Source of the DNA: Patella vulgata
Taxonomy: Eukaryota; Mollusca; Gastropoda; Patellidae
Assembly: GCF_932274485.2 (NCBI RefSeq)
Contig: NC_065887.2
Location: forward strand, 41,125,201-41,189,200
Direction of reading: 5' to 3'
Length of the DNA stretch: 64,000 nt
Positions 23,382 to 32,827 of this stretch are shown in pieces. Both the position numbers and the translations under genes were made by a program. The number at the start of each line of letters is the position of its first letter. Position 1 is the stretch's first letter. The notes under the pieces were generated by a model that did not search any database, had not been told where the DNA came from, and saw only the letters and a program-made list of their open reading frames with translations.

Positions 23382-24097
23382 AAAAATACATTTTCAAAAA
23401 CACACTTTTATGGATAACAATTACTATGGTTTATTTCACTGCGACGTTTCAATAAGGTTTCACAAGTCGTTATCAAGCATATACACAAATAGATAAAACA
23501 AGTCATCACTCTATAAACTAAACCCATTCCTTGATGGAAAGGGTATACTTAGAGTCGGTGGGAGAATCAAGCACGCCAAAGTTCCTGATGTTGCCAAGCA
23601 TCCTATCATCATACCCAAAAAAAGCCACGTAACTAATTTGGTCATTTGTCATCATCATAATAGAATACAACACCAAGGCAGAGGTATTACTCATCACGAA
23701 ATAAGGTCGGCTGGCTATTGGATAATTGATGGCAGTTCCTGCGTTGGTTACCACATCTCCAAGTGCGTCAAGTGCAGAAAGTTACGAGGTATCACCCGAA
23801 GTCAGAAGATGGGAGACCTTCCGGAGGACCGGTTAGAACCATCACCTCCTTTCACCTACAGCTCCTTTGATATTATTGGACCATTCGTGGTAAAAGAACG
23901 ATGATCAGCACTCAAAAGATATGGTGTGTTATTTACTTGCAATGTCTCCAGAGCTATACACCTATGCTTGATAACGACTTGTGAAACCTTGTTGAAACGT
24001 CGCAGTGAAATAAACCATAGTAATTGTTATCCATAAAAGTGTGTTTTTGATCATGTTCCAATTACTAAATGCCATTCAAAGAATAAAAATACATTTT
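23382..24097. mobile_element. 690-bp inverted-repeat element with 13-bp target duplication
   Basis: The insertion at 23395-24084 is flanked by AAAAATACATTTT at 23382-23394 and 24085-24097. Inside are inverted arms of about 85 bp (23397-23480 and about 23965-24050), each carrying GAAACGTCGCAGTGAAATAA and CTTGATAACGACTTGTGAAA. The right arm is followed by AATTACTAAATGCC, which recurs after a related motif at 49508-49620. Long target duplications, inverted terminal repeats and a CTTGATAAC...GAAACGT core recall Penelope-like pseudo-LTRs, which often carry hammerhead-type ribozymes; that assignment is inference. The middle holds a fossil retroelement scrap. Confidence 0.7.
23515..23950 (+). mobile_element. 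BEL/Pao LTR-retrotransposon fragment (fossil)
   Basis: A short piece of an integrase region of BEL/Pao type: the His/Cys zinc-binding segment (landmark CHHHN...CVKCRKLRG) and the start of the catalytic core (FDIIGPF). No LTRs, gag, protease or reverse transcriptase accompany it. It is a broken remnant lying wholly between the inverted arms of the surrounding element. Confidence 0.75.
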
Positions 24098-24275
24098 ACA
24101 AATCTGATATGACAAATGTCTGATTTGTAAAACAAATATTGATTTTAAGATACATATATTGATTTTAGTGTACAACTGTCGAAATACGACAACAAATGAA
24201 GAAAAAAGAATTAAGGACTATGAATTAAGCACTAAGAACACTGAATAAAGAGCTGTTTGTTCTTCCATATCTTTC

Positions 24276-24670
24276 AAATCTTTTAACTATTCGTGTATTT
24301 ACTTAATGTAAGTATAATCATTACGTAATTATAGTAATTATATACACGTTTTTGATATGTCCATTGTGCACATAAAAGATCCCTTGGCAGTTGAAATTCG
24401 ATACAAGAGAAGAGAAGAGAGAGGGGTGGCGCGGAGAAAACACATTTTGTTGGGCAAGTGACGCAAAACACACCACATAATTCAGTGACATACCTTGTGA
24501 TCTAATGGAGGCTTTTCACTAGATCGCAGTCAAAATATAAGATGTAATGAGTTAGTTAATGTTCCCAAATTCCCAATCAAATTATCTGCAATACCGTTAA
24601 AGGGGGACTACTTCTTTAACTTTATCACTACAATATAGGAAGCAGACCACCATTAATTTCCCAATTGACT
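24276..24670. other. gene-free stretch with a SINE B scrap
   Basis: About 50 bp at 24366-24416 (CACATAAAAGATCCCTTGGC, AGTTGAAATTCGATACAAGAG) is a plus-strand fragment of the SINE B core. The rest shows no feature. Confidence 0.6.
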
Positions 24671-24671
24671 T

Positions 24672-25402
24672 GAAAGGACAATATTGGTGTCAGTCATTAT
24701 AAAATATGTGATAGAACTGGTTAAATACATCCCAAATATAACTTTAACACAGAGATCATTGCTACGGGAGATGTGTAACAAGCACGTGAAGAAACGGGAA
24801 GTGACGACAAACATGACAAACACGAGTTATCCTACTATATAACTGATTGAAGCAACCAGCGATAACAGACACGCGATCGAATTTCATTTCACTGATAATT
24901 CAGTTGAGGATGAAAAGCTATTATATGAGACGGTGAGAGGATATCTGACAATTCAAAAAAAGAATTGGCTGTCATTAAATAAAAGATAACGAACAAATTA
25001 GAAAAAGTACGTGCATTACCATGTTTTTATTAAGAACAGAATGAATAAAAACGGGGGAATGCACGGGATTTTTCTATTTTTCTCGTTTTCCCTTATCTAG
25101 TGACATACAATTCTATTTTTGAATTGTGAGATACCCTCTCACCGCCCCATATAATAACTTTTCAACTTCAACGGAATTATCAGTGAAATGAAATTCGATC
25201 GTTTGTCTGTTATCGCTCGTTACATCAGTCAGATACATAGAAGGATAACTCGTGTTTGTCATGTTTGGCGTCACTTCCCGTTTCTTCACGTGCTTGTTAC
25301 ACATCTCCCGTAGCAATGATCTCTGTGTTAACATTATATTTGGAATGTATTTAACCAGTTCTATCACATATGTAATTATGACTGACACCAATATTGTCCT
25401 TT
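24672..25402. repeat. near-palindrome, arms about 365 bp
   Basis: The left arm (24672 to about 25037) is the reverse complement of the right arm (about 25038-25402) over nearly its whole length, with roughly 10-15% mismatch by eye and almost no spacer; the axis is near AAGAACAGAATGAAT. Landmarks are GACAATATTGGTGTCAGTCA at the outer ends and ATCATTGCTACGGGAGATGT in the middle of each arm. The right arm holds an open 92-codon minus-strand frame (25113-25391, no ATG at its start). The left arm keeps a close counterpart with one stop. Its transcript would fold into a long hairpin. Confidence 0.85.
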
Positions 25403-25403
25403 A

Positions 25404-26195
25404 ATGGTTAGCGCGTCCGCGTTGTATCATAAGATCCGTCACAGTGGCGGCGCCAGCCGTCGGTGATTGGAGGGGAAAAGTCCAAGGTCAAGAGGGCAAA
25501 GGCACGAGCTTCAACTAGGGGTAGGGGGCCTCCCTCAGAAAATTTTGAAAAACAGGTTGAAGGAAATGCAGCCTGGCAGTATTTCAGGCACTGATCGATG
25601 AGGTAAAGTGTCAAACGAACGGACTTGCTAATCACGACGAAGCCCACTCACGAGCGTCAAAGTATTCTGTCAGTCACCGATCGTCGAGTTAAATAGATCT
25701 GCCCAGATACCGTTCGTCGCCTGATCACTAGTTTATCCGACTAGAGAACAAAATGTCAAACGAACGGACTTGCGAACCTCAACGAATTCCCCGTGTGAGC
25801 GCCAAAGTAGCGAGTCCATTGGGGACCTCGCCAAGAAAATTTTGAAAAATAGACTGTCGGAAATGCTCTACAACATGCAAGTTTATGACTGAGTGGGGAT
25901 GTGGGATTTATTCACCGTAGAAGGTATTGATTACCGAAACGTATCACAAATACTTTTTTTTTTATTTTCTAAAATTATTGGGGGGGGGGGGCAGACCAGA
26001 TTAATACCCCCGGGCGCCGCCACTGATCCGTCATTGAGTCAACTTGCGTGGTTTCGATTCCCCGGTTGAATGTGACAAGAATTAGGGTCGCCTGTCCAAA
26101 CTCGTGTGTTTCTCCGGGTCCTCCGGTTTCCTCCCAATGCTAAATTATTGAAATAAAATTGAACCATACATTGGTCCCGAAATGACCTGGAACAC
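25404..26195 (+). repeat. SINE family A split by a hAT-like insertion
   Basis: The SINE head (GGTTAGCGCGTCCGCG, TATCATAAGATCCGTCA) stops at 25441. The copy resumes at 26026 with ATCCGTCATTGAGTCAACTT and continues through the B box GGTTTCGATTCCCCGG to TTGGTCCCGAAATGACC. Removing the insertion and one 8-bp duplicate restores a continuous SINE A. The tail after 26195 is lost. Confidence 0.9.
25442..26025. mobile_element. non-autonomous hAT-like DNA transposon, 584 bp
   Basis: The termini are CAGTGGCGGCGCC on the left and its exact complement GGCGCCGCCACTG on the right. The 8-bp target duplication ATCCGTCA lies at 25434-25441 and 26026-26033. CAGTGGCGG ends plus an 8-bp duplication are the hallmarks of the hAT superfamily. 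There is no transposase. Two internal segments (about 25560-25660 and 25690-25800) share GTCAAACGAACGGACTTGC, and a G-rich tract lies near 25979. Confidence 0.9.
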
Positions 26196-27155
26196 GTTTG
26201 TTTTAAGAATTAATTTGAGCGCCCCTGGCTGCAGCACGTCAGCACAGTCAGTCTACCCCCCCCCCACCCACACACCCACACACCCACACACTATAAATCC
26301 TGTAATAGCTATCCGCCAATAAAAAAAATATAGCAACGATGAGAAACGAAAATTGTCATTATTAGCGAATAAGCACCCATTTACAATTAAGAATGCTAGT
26401 GCAATAAACTGGACGAGCGCCATTTCACAAAATCTGGGCAAAAATAGCTGTATGCATATTTTTAGACCATAACACTAAAATTGACATATACTGTGGTAAG
26501 AGGAATCAGAATGATAAAAATGAACAAGTACTTAAGAAAATCATGCTAAAAATAGATTTGGGGGGAAAAATCAAGTGATCCTATTTAAGTCAATCGCACT
26601 GGTCCACCTTATTGAATTAGCATTCTCTATTGTATATAAGATACAATTTAATGAAATATAATCTGATTTACATTGAATGAATGAAGAGGGATCTTTTTTC
26701 ACAACTACATAGTATAGTTGTTCACATCAGTTGAAGAGGTGCCTACAAACACCGTAGAAACTTAATACATAATTATATACTGACAAGACATGGACATACT
26801 TCAAGTGTCTATGTGGGTATATAGTATGTATGTATGAGCATACGTAATGGTAATCAGATAACAAAATAAAAAATAAATATATATTAAAGTAACGATGCGG
26901 ATTAATCCACTCTAGTATGGCATCAAATTGATTATTCAAAAAATTAAAAAAATATTTAATTCTGAAAACAAAATGTATACCAACGCTAGATGGGCATCTG
27001 GCGACTTGGTTCAATCGTATTTAAAACAGGCCTGTTTTCCCGGGAAATTAAGATGGCAGTCATCTGCTATTTGTAAATACTGAACGGAATTCAACTATTT
27101 GTGGACAATACAACATTTGCAATATTCTAGTTTAAAAGAGATTCCTTATTGCGCT
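26196..27155. other. gene-free stretch with repeat copy
   Basis: Contains copy 2 (26419-26615) of the dispersed repeat at 15501-15735, and a C9/(CA)n microsatellite near 26257-26292. No gene could be supported. Confidence 0.5.
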
Positions 27156-27806
27156 AAAATGACGCATGTCTTTAATATAATGAACGTCCAAACCAAAATG
27201 ACCCACGTCTATAATATATTGAAAGTCCTAACCAAAATGACGCTTGTCTTTAATATATTGAACGTCCAAACCAAAATGACGCATGTCTTTAATATATTGA
27301 ACGTCCAAACCAAAATGACGCACGTCTTTAATATATTGAACGTCCAAACCAAAATGACGCATGTCTTTAATATATTGAACGTCCAAACCAAAATGACGCA
27401 TGTCTTTAATATATTGAACGTCCAAACCAAAATGAGACATGTCTTTAATATATTGAACGTCCAAACCAAAATGAGACATGTCTTTAATATATTGAACGTC
27501 CAAACCAAAATGACGCACGTCTTTAATATATTGAACATCCAGACCAAAATGACGCATGTCTTTAATATAATGACGCATGTCTTTAATATATTGAACGTCC
27601 AAACCAAAATGACGCATGTCTTTAATATATTGAACGTCCAAACCAAAATGAGACATGTCTTTAATATATTGAACGTCAAAACCAAAATGACGCATGTCTT
27701 TAATATATTGAACGTCCAAATTAAAATGACGCACGCCTTTAATATATTGAACGTCCAGACCAAAATGACGCACGTCTTTAATATAATGACCGTTTAAACC
27801 AAAATG
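27156..27806. repeat. 39-bp minisatellite, about 16.7 copies
   Basis: The unit is AAAATGACGCATGTCTTTAA followed by TATATTGAACGTCCAAACC. A shortened unit sits at about 27558-27582 and a GAGACATG variant is shared by several units, which shows that sub-blocks were copied together. Because 39 is divisible by three, frames on both strands stay open for about 200 codons; these are not genes. It lies just past the 3' end of the pyruvyltransferase exon. Confidence 0.95.
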
Positions 27807-28100
27807 GCCTATAATACACAATGCATATACATACATATTTATTTATGAGCAAAACCACGACAATCAGCAATAAATTAAAGTAAATATAATTATAAATATA
27901 TTATACGTCAAATACTAAAACCACGTCTAGACATGTTCGATAGCTTCAAAACAATATTATACAGAACAGATAATAAATAAAGGCCATCTAAAATATTCAA
28001 ATCTTGATAAACAGGGCATAACAATGAAACATATTTCCGGTCACAAGTAATATATTTCCAGGTTAAAATAATTAATGAGATTGCAGTGGTTTACTTACTC
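27807..28100 (-). other. 3' flank of the pyruvyltransferase exon
   Basis: After the TGA, the minus strand reads GAGAGTAAGTAAAC, which resembles a splice donor (possible 3'-UTR intron). A minus-strand AATAAA (TTTATT on plus, near 27838) could serve as a poly(A) signal. Confidence 0.4.
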
Positions 28101-29299
28101 TCAATGTATGTGATCTTTAACTGTCATGAACGGAACTTTTTCAGGTAAAACATCAGAATATTCTATCAGAAGTTGTCTAGCTAGTTCTATAGCATGAGAC
28201 CCGTTATTAGCAACTCGTGTATTTCTGAGACTTTTAGTCCAAGTATTATGATAATTACTGACTTTATTCCACTTGTTATTGAGGATCACGTGGGGAATAT
28301 CCAATAAAATACTTAAGATATGACCATGAAGACGATCGGTAATAACCACCCGTCCCCTCTGTAAGAATATCAGTCCATTATTGGCTATAAGATAAGCGTT
28401 TTCCATGCTAATGTTACTCCGCGGTGTTGGCCAACCCAGCCAGTCCTCAATACGAATCTGTAGATCAACTGGTAGAGATGGTTTTTGGTCACTTACTTTT
28501 TCCTGATCTGTCCTACGAATCCACAAGATGTCATAGAATGGTTTAATAAATCTTCGAACAGGACCAATCTGAAAAGCCATGTCTGGTGCCATGATAAGTT
28601 TTGGTTGTCCAGTAAAATGTTTTCGAGCAAGTTGAAAAGAGTTTCTGTCTCTAAGAATCATGGTTAAATTAGTTTCCCTTCTGTACAAATTTTCACAATA
28701 TTGTAGGTGTTTTTCTCCACCAGACATAAAGATACTCTGGGGAAACAGAACGAACTTAAATCCCCGAAACAAATTAAATATTTTCTCTCTTAATTTATCA
28801 TTAATAATCCATCCTACTAGATTTCCCCCGCCATGCAAAAGAATTACGAGATTTTGGGGAGTATAGCTTTTTATAATCAACAATGCATCTTTGAAGTTGC
28901 TGTTTTTGCACCGCTGATAATCACAGAAATAAACTAATGTTTTATTCAACTTTTGTAATAATATCATTTCACCAATGGTAATAGCCGGGTCGCCCTTATT
29001 TTCATGTAACGCAATATCAAGAAGCATTACATTTTTATAAGGTTTCAACAATTCCGTAAACAGGTCATAATGTATTCTTTGCTTCTCCGTTATTATTTCA
29101 TCTCTTGTTTCCAAGAAAGGTGAATATTCATCGTAGAATTTCATTTCTAAAAATTGTAAGTTGTTGGTTGTATTGTTGAATAACGATAATGGCTGACTTG
29201 CATATCTTTCACGAATTTCGTTTTTTGAAATGGATGTAATAGCGATGGAGCCAAATATCATCAAAGGTATCATGAAGTATATCATCGTCTTCATGCGGC
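28101..29299 (-). CDS. polysaccharide pyruvyltransferase exon, predicted 3' part of a fusion gene
   Basis: The exon encodes a polysaccharide pyruvyltransferase (PF04230-type fold), which moves pyruvate from PEP onto sugar hydroxyls as a ketal. Numbering from the ATG at 29294 (397 residues): a hydrophobic helix at about 4-22; N99-K-G-D102; the glycine-rich LHGGGNLVG at about 153-161; FPQS at 184-187; RDR at 215-217; APDMA at 236-240; and the family signature TDRLHGHI at about 319-326. The family's key blocks appear present and in order. N-glycosylation sequons (near 40, 117 and 209) fit a luminal domain. The exon opens at an acceptor TATTTTGACAG five bases before that ATG; the codon interrupted by the intron is phase 1, the same phase left by the donor of the transporter exon upstream, so translation can run through from it. 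The alternative is a separate type II Golgi protein starting at 29294, whose ATG has C at -3. The exon ends in TGA at 28101-28103. Confidence 0.85.
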
Positions 29300-29564
29300 C
29301 TGTCAAAATATAAAATATAATAAAAGTTATTCGTATTCGTATTGGATTTTAGATGTTTTAAATATTAACAAAAATTCTAAAGTATATGTATTTGCAATCG
29401 AACTAAAGACAACATGGGTCAGAGTATACGAACTTTCTAATTAGTCTGGTTAAAAAAATTAAATGTAATTAATTTTAAAATATTACTATAAGGTGATACT
29501 GATCTATTTTGTACGGTGGATTATAGTAAATCAAAAAACACGAAAAGCCTTTTCACCGCGGTGG

Positions 29565-29690
29565 TAAAACATATGTTTACACCGCGCATAAAAAAGTTTC
29601 CCCGCGCAGAAAATGTTTACACAGCGGAGAAAAGGTTTTCCCCGCGTAGAAAATTTTTTATACAGCGGAGAAAAGACTTCTCGTGTTTTG
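29565..29690. repeat. short tandem repeat inside the intron
   Basis: Alternating blocks (GTTTACACCGCGCATAAAAA, GTTTCCCCGCGCAGAAAAT, GTTTACACAGCGGAGAAAAG, GTTTTCCCCGCGTAGAAAAT) form about four related units near 30 bp. Confidence 0.65.
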
Positions 29691-30185
29691 CCCTTTTTTA
29701 GCATAGTTTCCATTGTATTGCAGAGTGAATGTAGAGGTAAATTATTAGAAATTGGCACCAATAAGTCATCGTAGTTTTGTGTATCATAGTCATTACCTGT
29801 AATTTTTCGACAATTGAGAGTGAATCTATCTCATATGAGGTAAATGACCAGAAAAGGGTATAAATTACCGAATGGAACCAATGGGCCATCGTAGTTTTAT
29901 GTATCAGCATCAATTTGTTTTGTGGGTAAATATAATCCCGTTAATTCGTGACGCGCCAAAGAATGGAATTGGCTTTGATTTCTCAGACATCATTCCGCTC
30001 GGGCGAGAGGCTGAGGGATATAACAACGTAAGGTAGACACTAGTATGTCGGCTCTTGACAGCATGCAAATTTGTCTGAACGGTTAATACTGCTGGATATA
30101 CGGTATTATGGAACTCACGACTTTTGATTATAACGGTCAACAGAATTATCGGAACTGTTGTACATTATACTGGATTATAACGGTC

Positions 30186-30454
30186 AACTCCATTATCGTG
30201 CTGTATCATAAGACCTGTCATTGAGTCAACTGGCGTGGTTTCGAATCCCCGGTTGTATGTGACAAGGAGTAGGGTCGCCTGTCCATCCTCGTGGGTTTTC
30301 TCCGGGTCCTCCGGTGACCTACCACTGCTATAGACCCTTACGCGCAAGCGAATTATTGAAATAAAATTAAAACTATATGTTAGTCCCGAAATGACCTGGT
30401 TTGTGTCGAGTGGACGTTAAACCCCATTTCTTTCTCTCTCTCAACTCCATTATC
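30186..30454 (+). repeat. SINE family A, 5'-truncated, with 12-bp target duplication
   Basis: The element (30198-30442) starts just after the A box and runs through GGTTTCGAATCCCCGGTTG to GTCGAGTGGACGTTAAACCC and the CT tail. AACTCCATTATC flanks it at 30186-30197 and 30443-30454. It lies in the predicted intron, antisense to the gene. Confidence 0.92.
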
Positions 30455-30829
30455 ATGGAAGTTGTAAATTGTACTAGATATTGTATTAGTGGATTTAGAT
30501 CAATTGTTTTTCCAGAGTTTTATTATTTAAAAACGCGACCGTGAAGTCAAATGAAGTCGGAATATCTAATTCCGAATTAGAGTCCATGAATGCAAATATC
30601 GTGGTCACAGGATAGCAACATACGGTACTTAGCCACGTCTAAAAATAGAATCGCAGGAAATGAACCAGCTTTAATATGGGTAACCGGGTAGCCAGTATCA
30701 TAGCACTCTCAGTTCAGCTCCTTCTACTTCAACACATATGATTTTTCGCAATAGAGGGAATGTGTGTAATTAATAAATGCATGAAATTAATATTCTTTAT
30801 GATTATTTTATATTCATTAAAACGCTTAC

Positions 30830-31769
30830 CTTTTGTGTTACTTGATGCCCGTTCGATGTCGTGGCCACTCGTGGTAGCTTTCCCAAGAACATGGACCGTC
30901 AGTCCCACAGAGCACATAAGTAAACCCAGCCAGTTCAGACCAGAAGCTCGTCTTCCTCCGACAGCATACAGCAGAATCACAACAAACAATCGTTTACAGA
31001 TATTTAAAACAGAATGATTAAACACCGTCATAGTCTTTAATACAACATTTGTACTGATATACGAATACATGACATGGAATATTCCTGATCCAACTACCAG
31101 AAGCACTAGTAAAACTGTACCCTTATGAACAGCCTCACTTCTTTCCGCCACATGTGCTGATATTAAGAAGATAAACACCAAGGCAATAAAGACCAGAATC
31201 GCTTTCGGTCTCCGCAAACGACTTTCAGAATTCGTTTTGTGCTCTGTTGAAATGGCTAGATTTCTTGCTGCTAAAATTATATTGGACATAAAGGCTAACA
31301 CAGTTCCAGAAGATATTTCAACGCCGCCAAAAGGACTCCCCGTGAACAACAAGGCTCCGTAAATAATAAGGGGTAGGCTGATTAGAGAAGACGGTGGTAT
31401 CAATGTTTTCTGGAACAAGCGTTGAGCAACAGCGGATGTGATTGGTTCTAGTAATTTAATGGTGAATGTTGAAGCAGCATTCATAAACGTCATACTATAA
31501 TTGGTGCAAAATGTTGCTAGAATGTGAGCAACAATCTTTACAACGGAGTTCAAATTTAAAGAATTCTCCATGCGAATCATTGGTGATATATCCACAAAAA
31601 TGATGCAAGTGAAACATTGTAAAAAGGTTAAGGTGGATGAGGATACGAATGCTCCACTGTGTATGACTGTAGCCCATGTTTTCAGAAATCGTTTAGCTGT
31701 CCAGTGACACAAGAATGAAGTAAGTGTCCAGGATGCGAAGGCACACGCCGAGTTGATTGTACATAACAT
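30830..31769 (-). CDS. TPT/PEP-translocator-type transporter exon, predicted 5' part of a fusion gene
   Basis: The exon encodes 313 full codons plus one base of the drug/metabolite transporter superfamily, triose-phosphate translocator (TPT)/SLC35E-like branch. About ten hydrophobic helices can be drawn (near 5-22, 38-60, 76-95, 97-118, 126-144, 152-172, 188-207, 216-240, 245-270, 277-296). Two family blocks stand out: TFTIKLLEPITSA (101-113), which matches the VKxxEP block of plastid translocators, and HSVLNICKRLF (252-262), which matches HSVxNxxKR. K105, K259 and R260 line up with the three basic residues that bind phosphate in the plastid triose-phosphate translocator structure. The ATG at 31769 has A at -3 and follows an acceptor (CTATTTCAG/AAG) by three bases, so a 5' exon exists upstream. 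The exon ends at donor AAAAG/GTAAGC; the open frame beyond 30830 is intron. The substrate is inferred, not shown. Confidence 0.8.
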
Positions 31770-31785
31770 CTTCTGAAATAGAAAT
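31770..31785 (-). promoter_or_regulatory. splice acceptor of the transporter exon
   Basis: The minus strand reads TTTCATTTCTATTTCAG/AAGATG. The exon starts at 31772. The pyrimidine-rich part overlaps the CATTTCATTTC tail of the SINE B copy lying directly upstream in the same orientation. Confidence 0.65.
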
Positions 31786-32056
31786 GAAATTAAATGGAGT
31801 TTAAAGTCCTATTGTTCTGCCCCGCCTGGGCTACTGAAGACGGACATACGCCATACAGTGTGCTATGCGGAAAATGTTGCCAGGACTACGGCCTACTTTC
31901 ATATCGAAATCCAACTGTCAAGGGTGCCTTTATGTGCACGCAAATGTGTATACGTGACCTCGGTTGTTCGTCTCATCCGAAAGACTATACATGTACGTTG
32001 TTTTTTTGCCAGCCCCCGACCTGCATGACTGACCAGGAGAGACAACGGCCGAAAAT
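31781..32056 (-). repeat. SINE family B, 3' two thirds, abutting the splice acceptor
   Basis: In the gene's orientation the copy ends ...CCCAGGCGGGGCAGAACAAT, AGGACTTTAAACTCCATTTA, ATTTCATTTC, just before the acceptor AG. Typical internal blocks (CTGGGCTACTGAAGACGGAC, CATACGCCATACAGTGTGCT) are present and moderately diverged. The tRNA-like head is missing. Confidence 0.85.
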
Positions 32057-32322
32057 CATCTGATATGGAATGTATACAATGAGTTGGCTGTAGATAACAC
32101 CAACTGAAGTAGAAATCATCAGCTATGATATTTATTAACAATTATAGAATTGAGTTTTAAAAAATTAGTTACTCTGGCACCATAATCAATAACAAATTGC
32201 AAGTCCCAAAAGTAAACCCCTGATATACTTATGTTCTTTAAAGCATGAGAAACTGTAATTAAATATCCTGCTTGAATACAATCAATGTATCGATGACTGA
32301 ATATCCATTCAGTACCTCTTAG

Positions 32323-32713
32323 TACAAATGAAATGAAATAAAATGGGTTTAACGTCCTAATGTTCTGCTCTGAACTGGGCTAATGAAGACGGGCATACCC
32401 CATACAGTGTGCAATGAGGTAAATTTTGCCCGGACAGCGGCACTATCGCCTACTTTTATATCGAATTCCAACTGTCAAGGGATCTTTTACGTGCACACCA
32501 ATGTGTACACGGTACCTCGATGTTCGTCCCATCCGAACGACTAGACAGCTGTCCTTGTACAGGCCCTCCGTCCTGCATCACTGACAAGGGAAAACCACGC
32601 CGGAAAATCTTGATGAACTTTCTCGACCAATGTAGAGATCGAACACCCGACCTCCAGGCTAGCAAGTCAGCGTCTTACCCACTTAGCCAGCGTGATCCCC
32701 TACCTCTTAGTAC
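32323..32713 (-). repeat. SINE family B, full-length, with 13-bp target duplication
   Basis: The best reference copy in the window. The element spans 32336-32700 on the minus strand, with its head at 32700 (complement of ACTTAGCCAGCGTGATCCCC; B box in GAGATCGAACACCCGACC) and its tail at 32336 (complement of AAATGAAATGAAATAAAATG). TACCTCTTAGTAC flanks it at 32323-32335 and 32701-32713. Confidence 0.95.
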
Positions 32714-32827
32714 GGTTTGTGCCGAAAAGTAGAACTTTAAACACGATTTCCTCATGTTATTCAATAATCTCTCAAAATTTTGATACAGTGTCGGTATGGA
32801 AAAAATAAACATTAAAACAAATAATGT

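Larger units (their letters stand above)
22915..24275 (+). repeat. dispersed duplication, copy 2, interrupted
   Basis: Homologous to 17435-17995. The homology stops at about 23394 and resumes at about 24085. The intervening 690 bp is a separate insertion described below. A (GAAAT)n tract at 23194-23216 is a small local expansion. Confidence 0.8.
29300..30829 (-). other. predicted 1530-bp phase-1 intron of the fusion gene
   Basis: On the minus strand it begins AAAAG/GTAAGCGTT and ends TATATTTTGACAG/GCCGC. Joining 30830 to 29299 forms codon GGC and keeps the frame. It contains a short GC-rich repeat (29565-29690), a two-copy repeat (about 29745-29915) and SINE A at 30198-30442. There is no competing gene inside. 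Confidence 0.65.

Noticed and set aside
27099-27836. Long ORFs of 184-232 codons on both strands
   Set aside because: All are products of a 39-bp tandem array whose period is a multiple of three. No start context or domain was seen.
29295-29306. Upstream start of the pyruvyltransferase ORF at a TTG codon
   Set aside because: It sits on the intron side of the splice acceptor and is not an ATG.
30729-30829. C-terminal extension of the transporter ORF past residue 313
   Set aside because: It lies beyond a consensus donor (AAAAG/GTAAGC), reads into AT-rich sequence, and has no family match. It is treated as intron.
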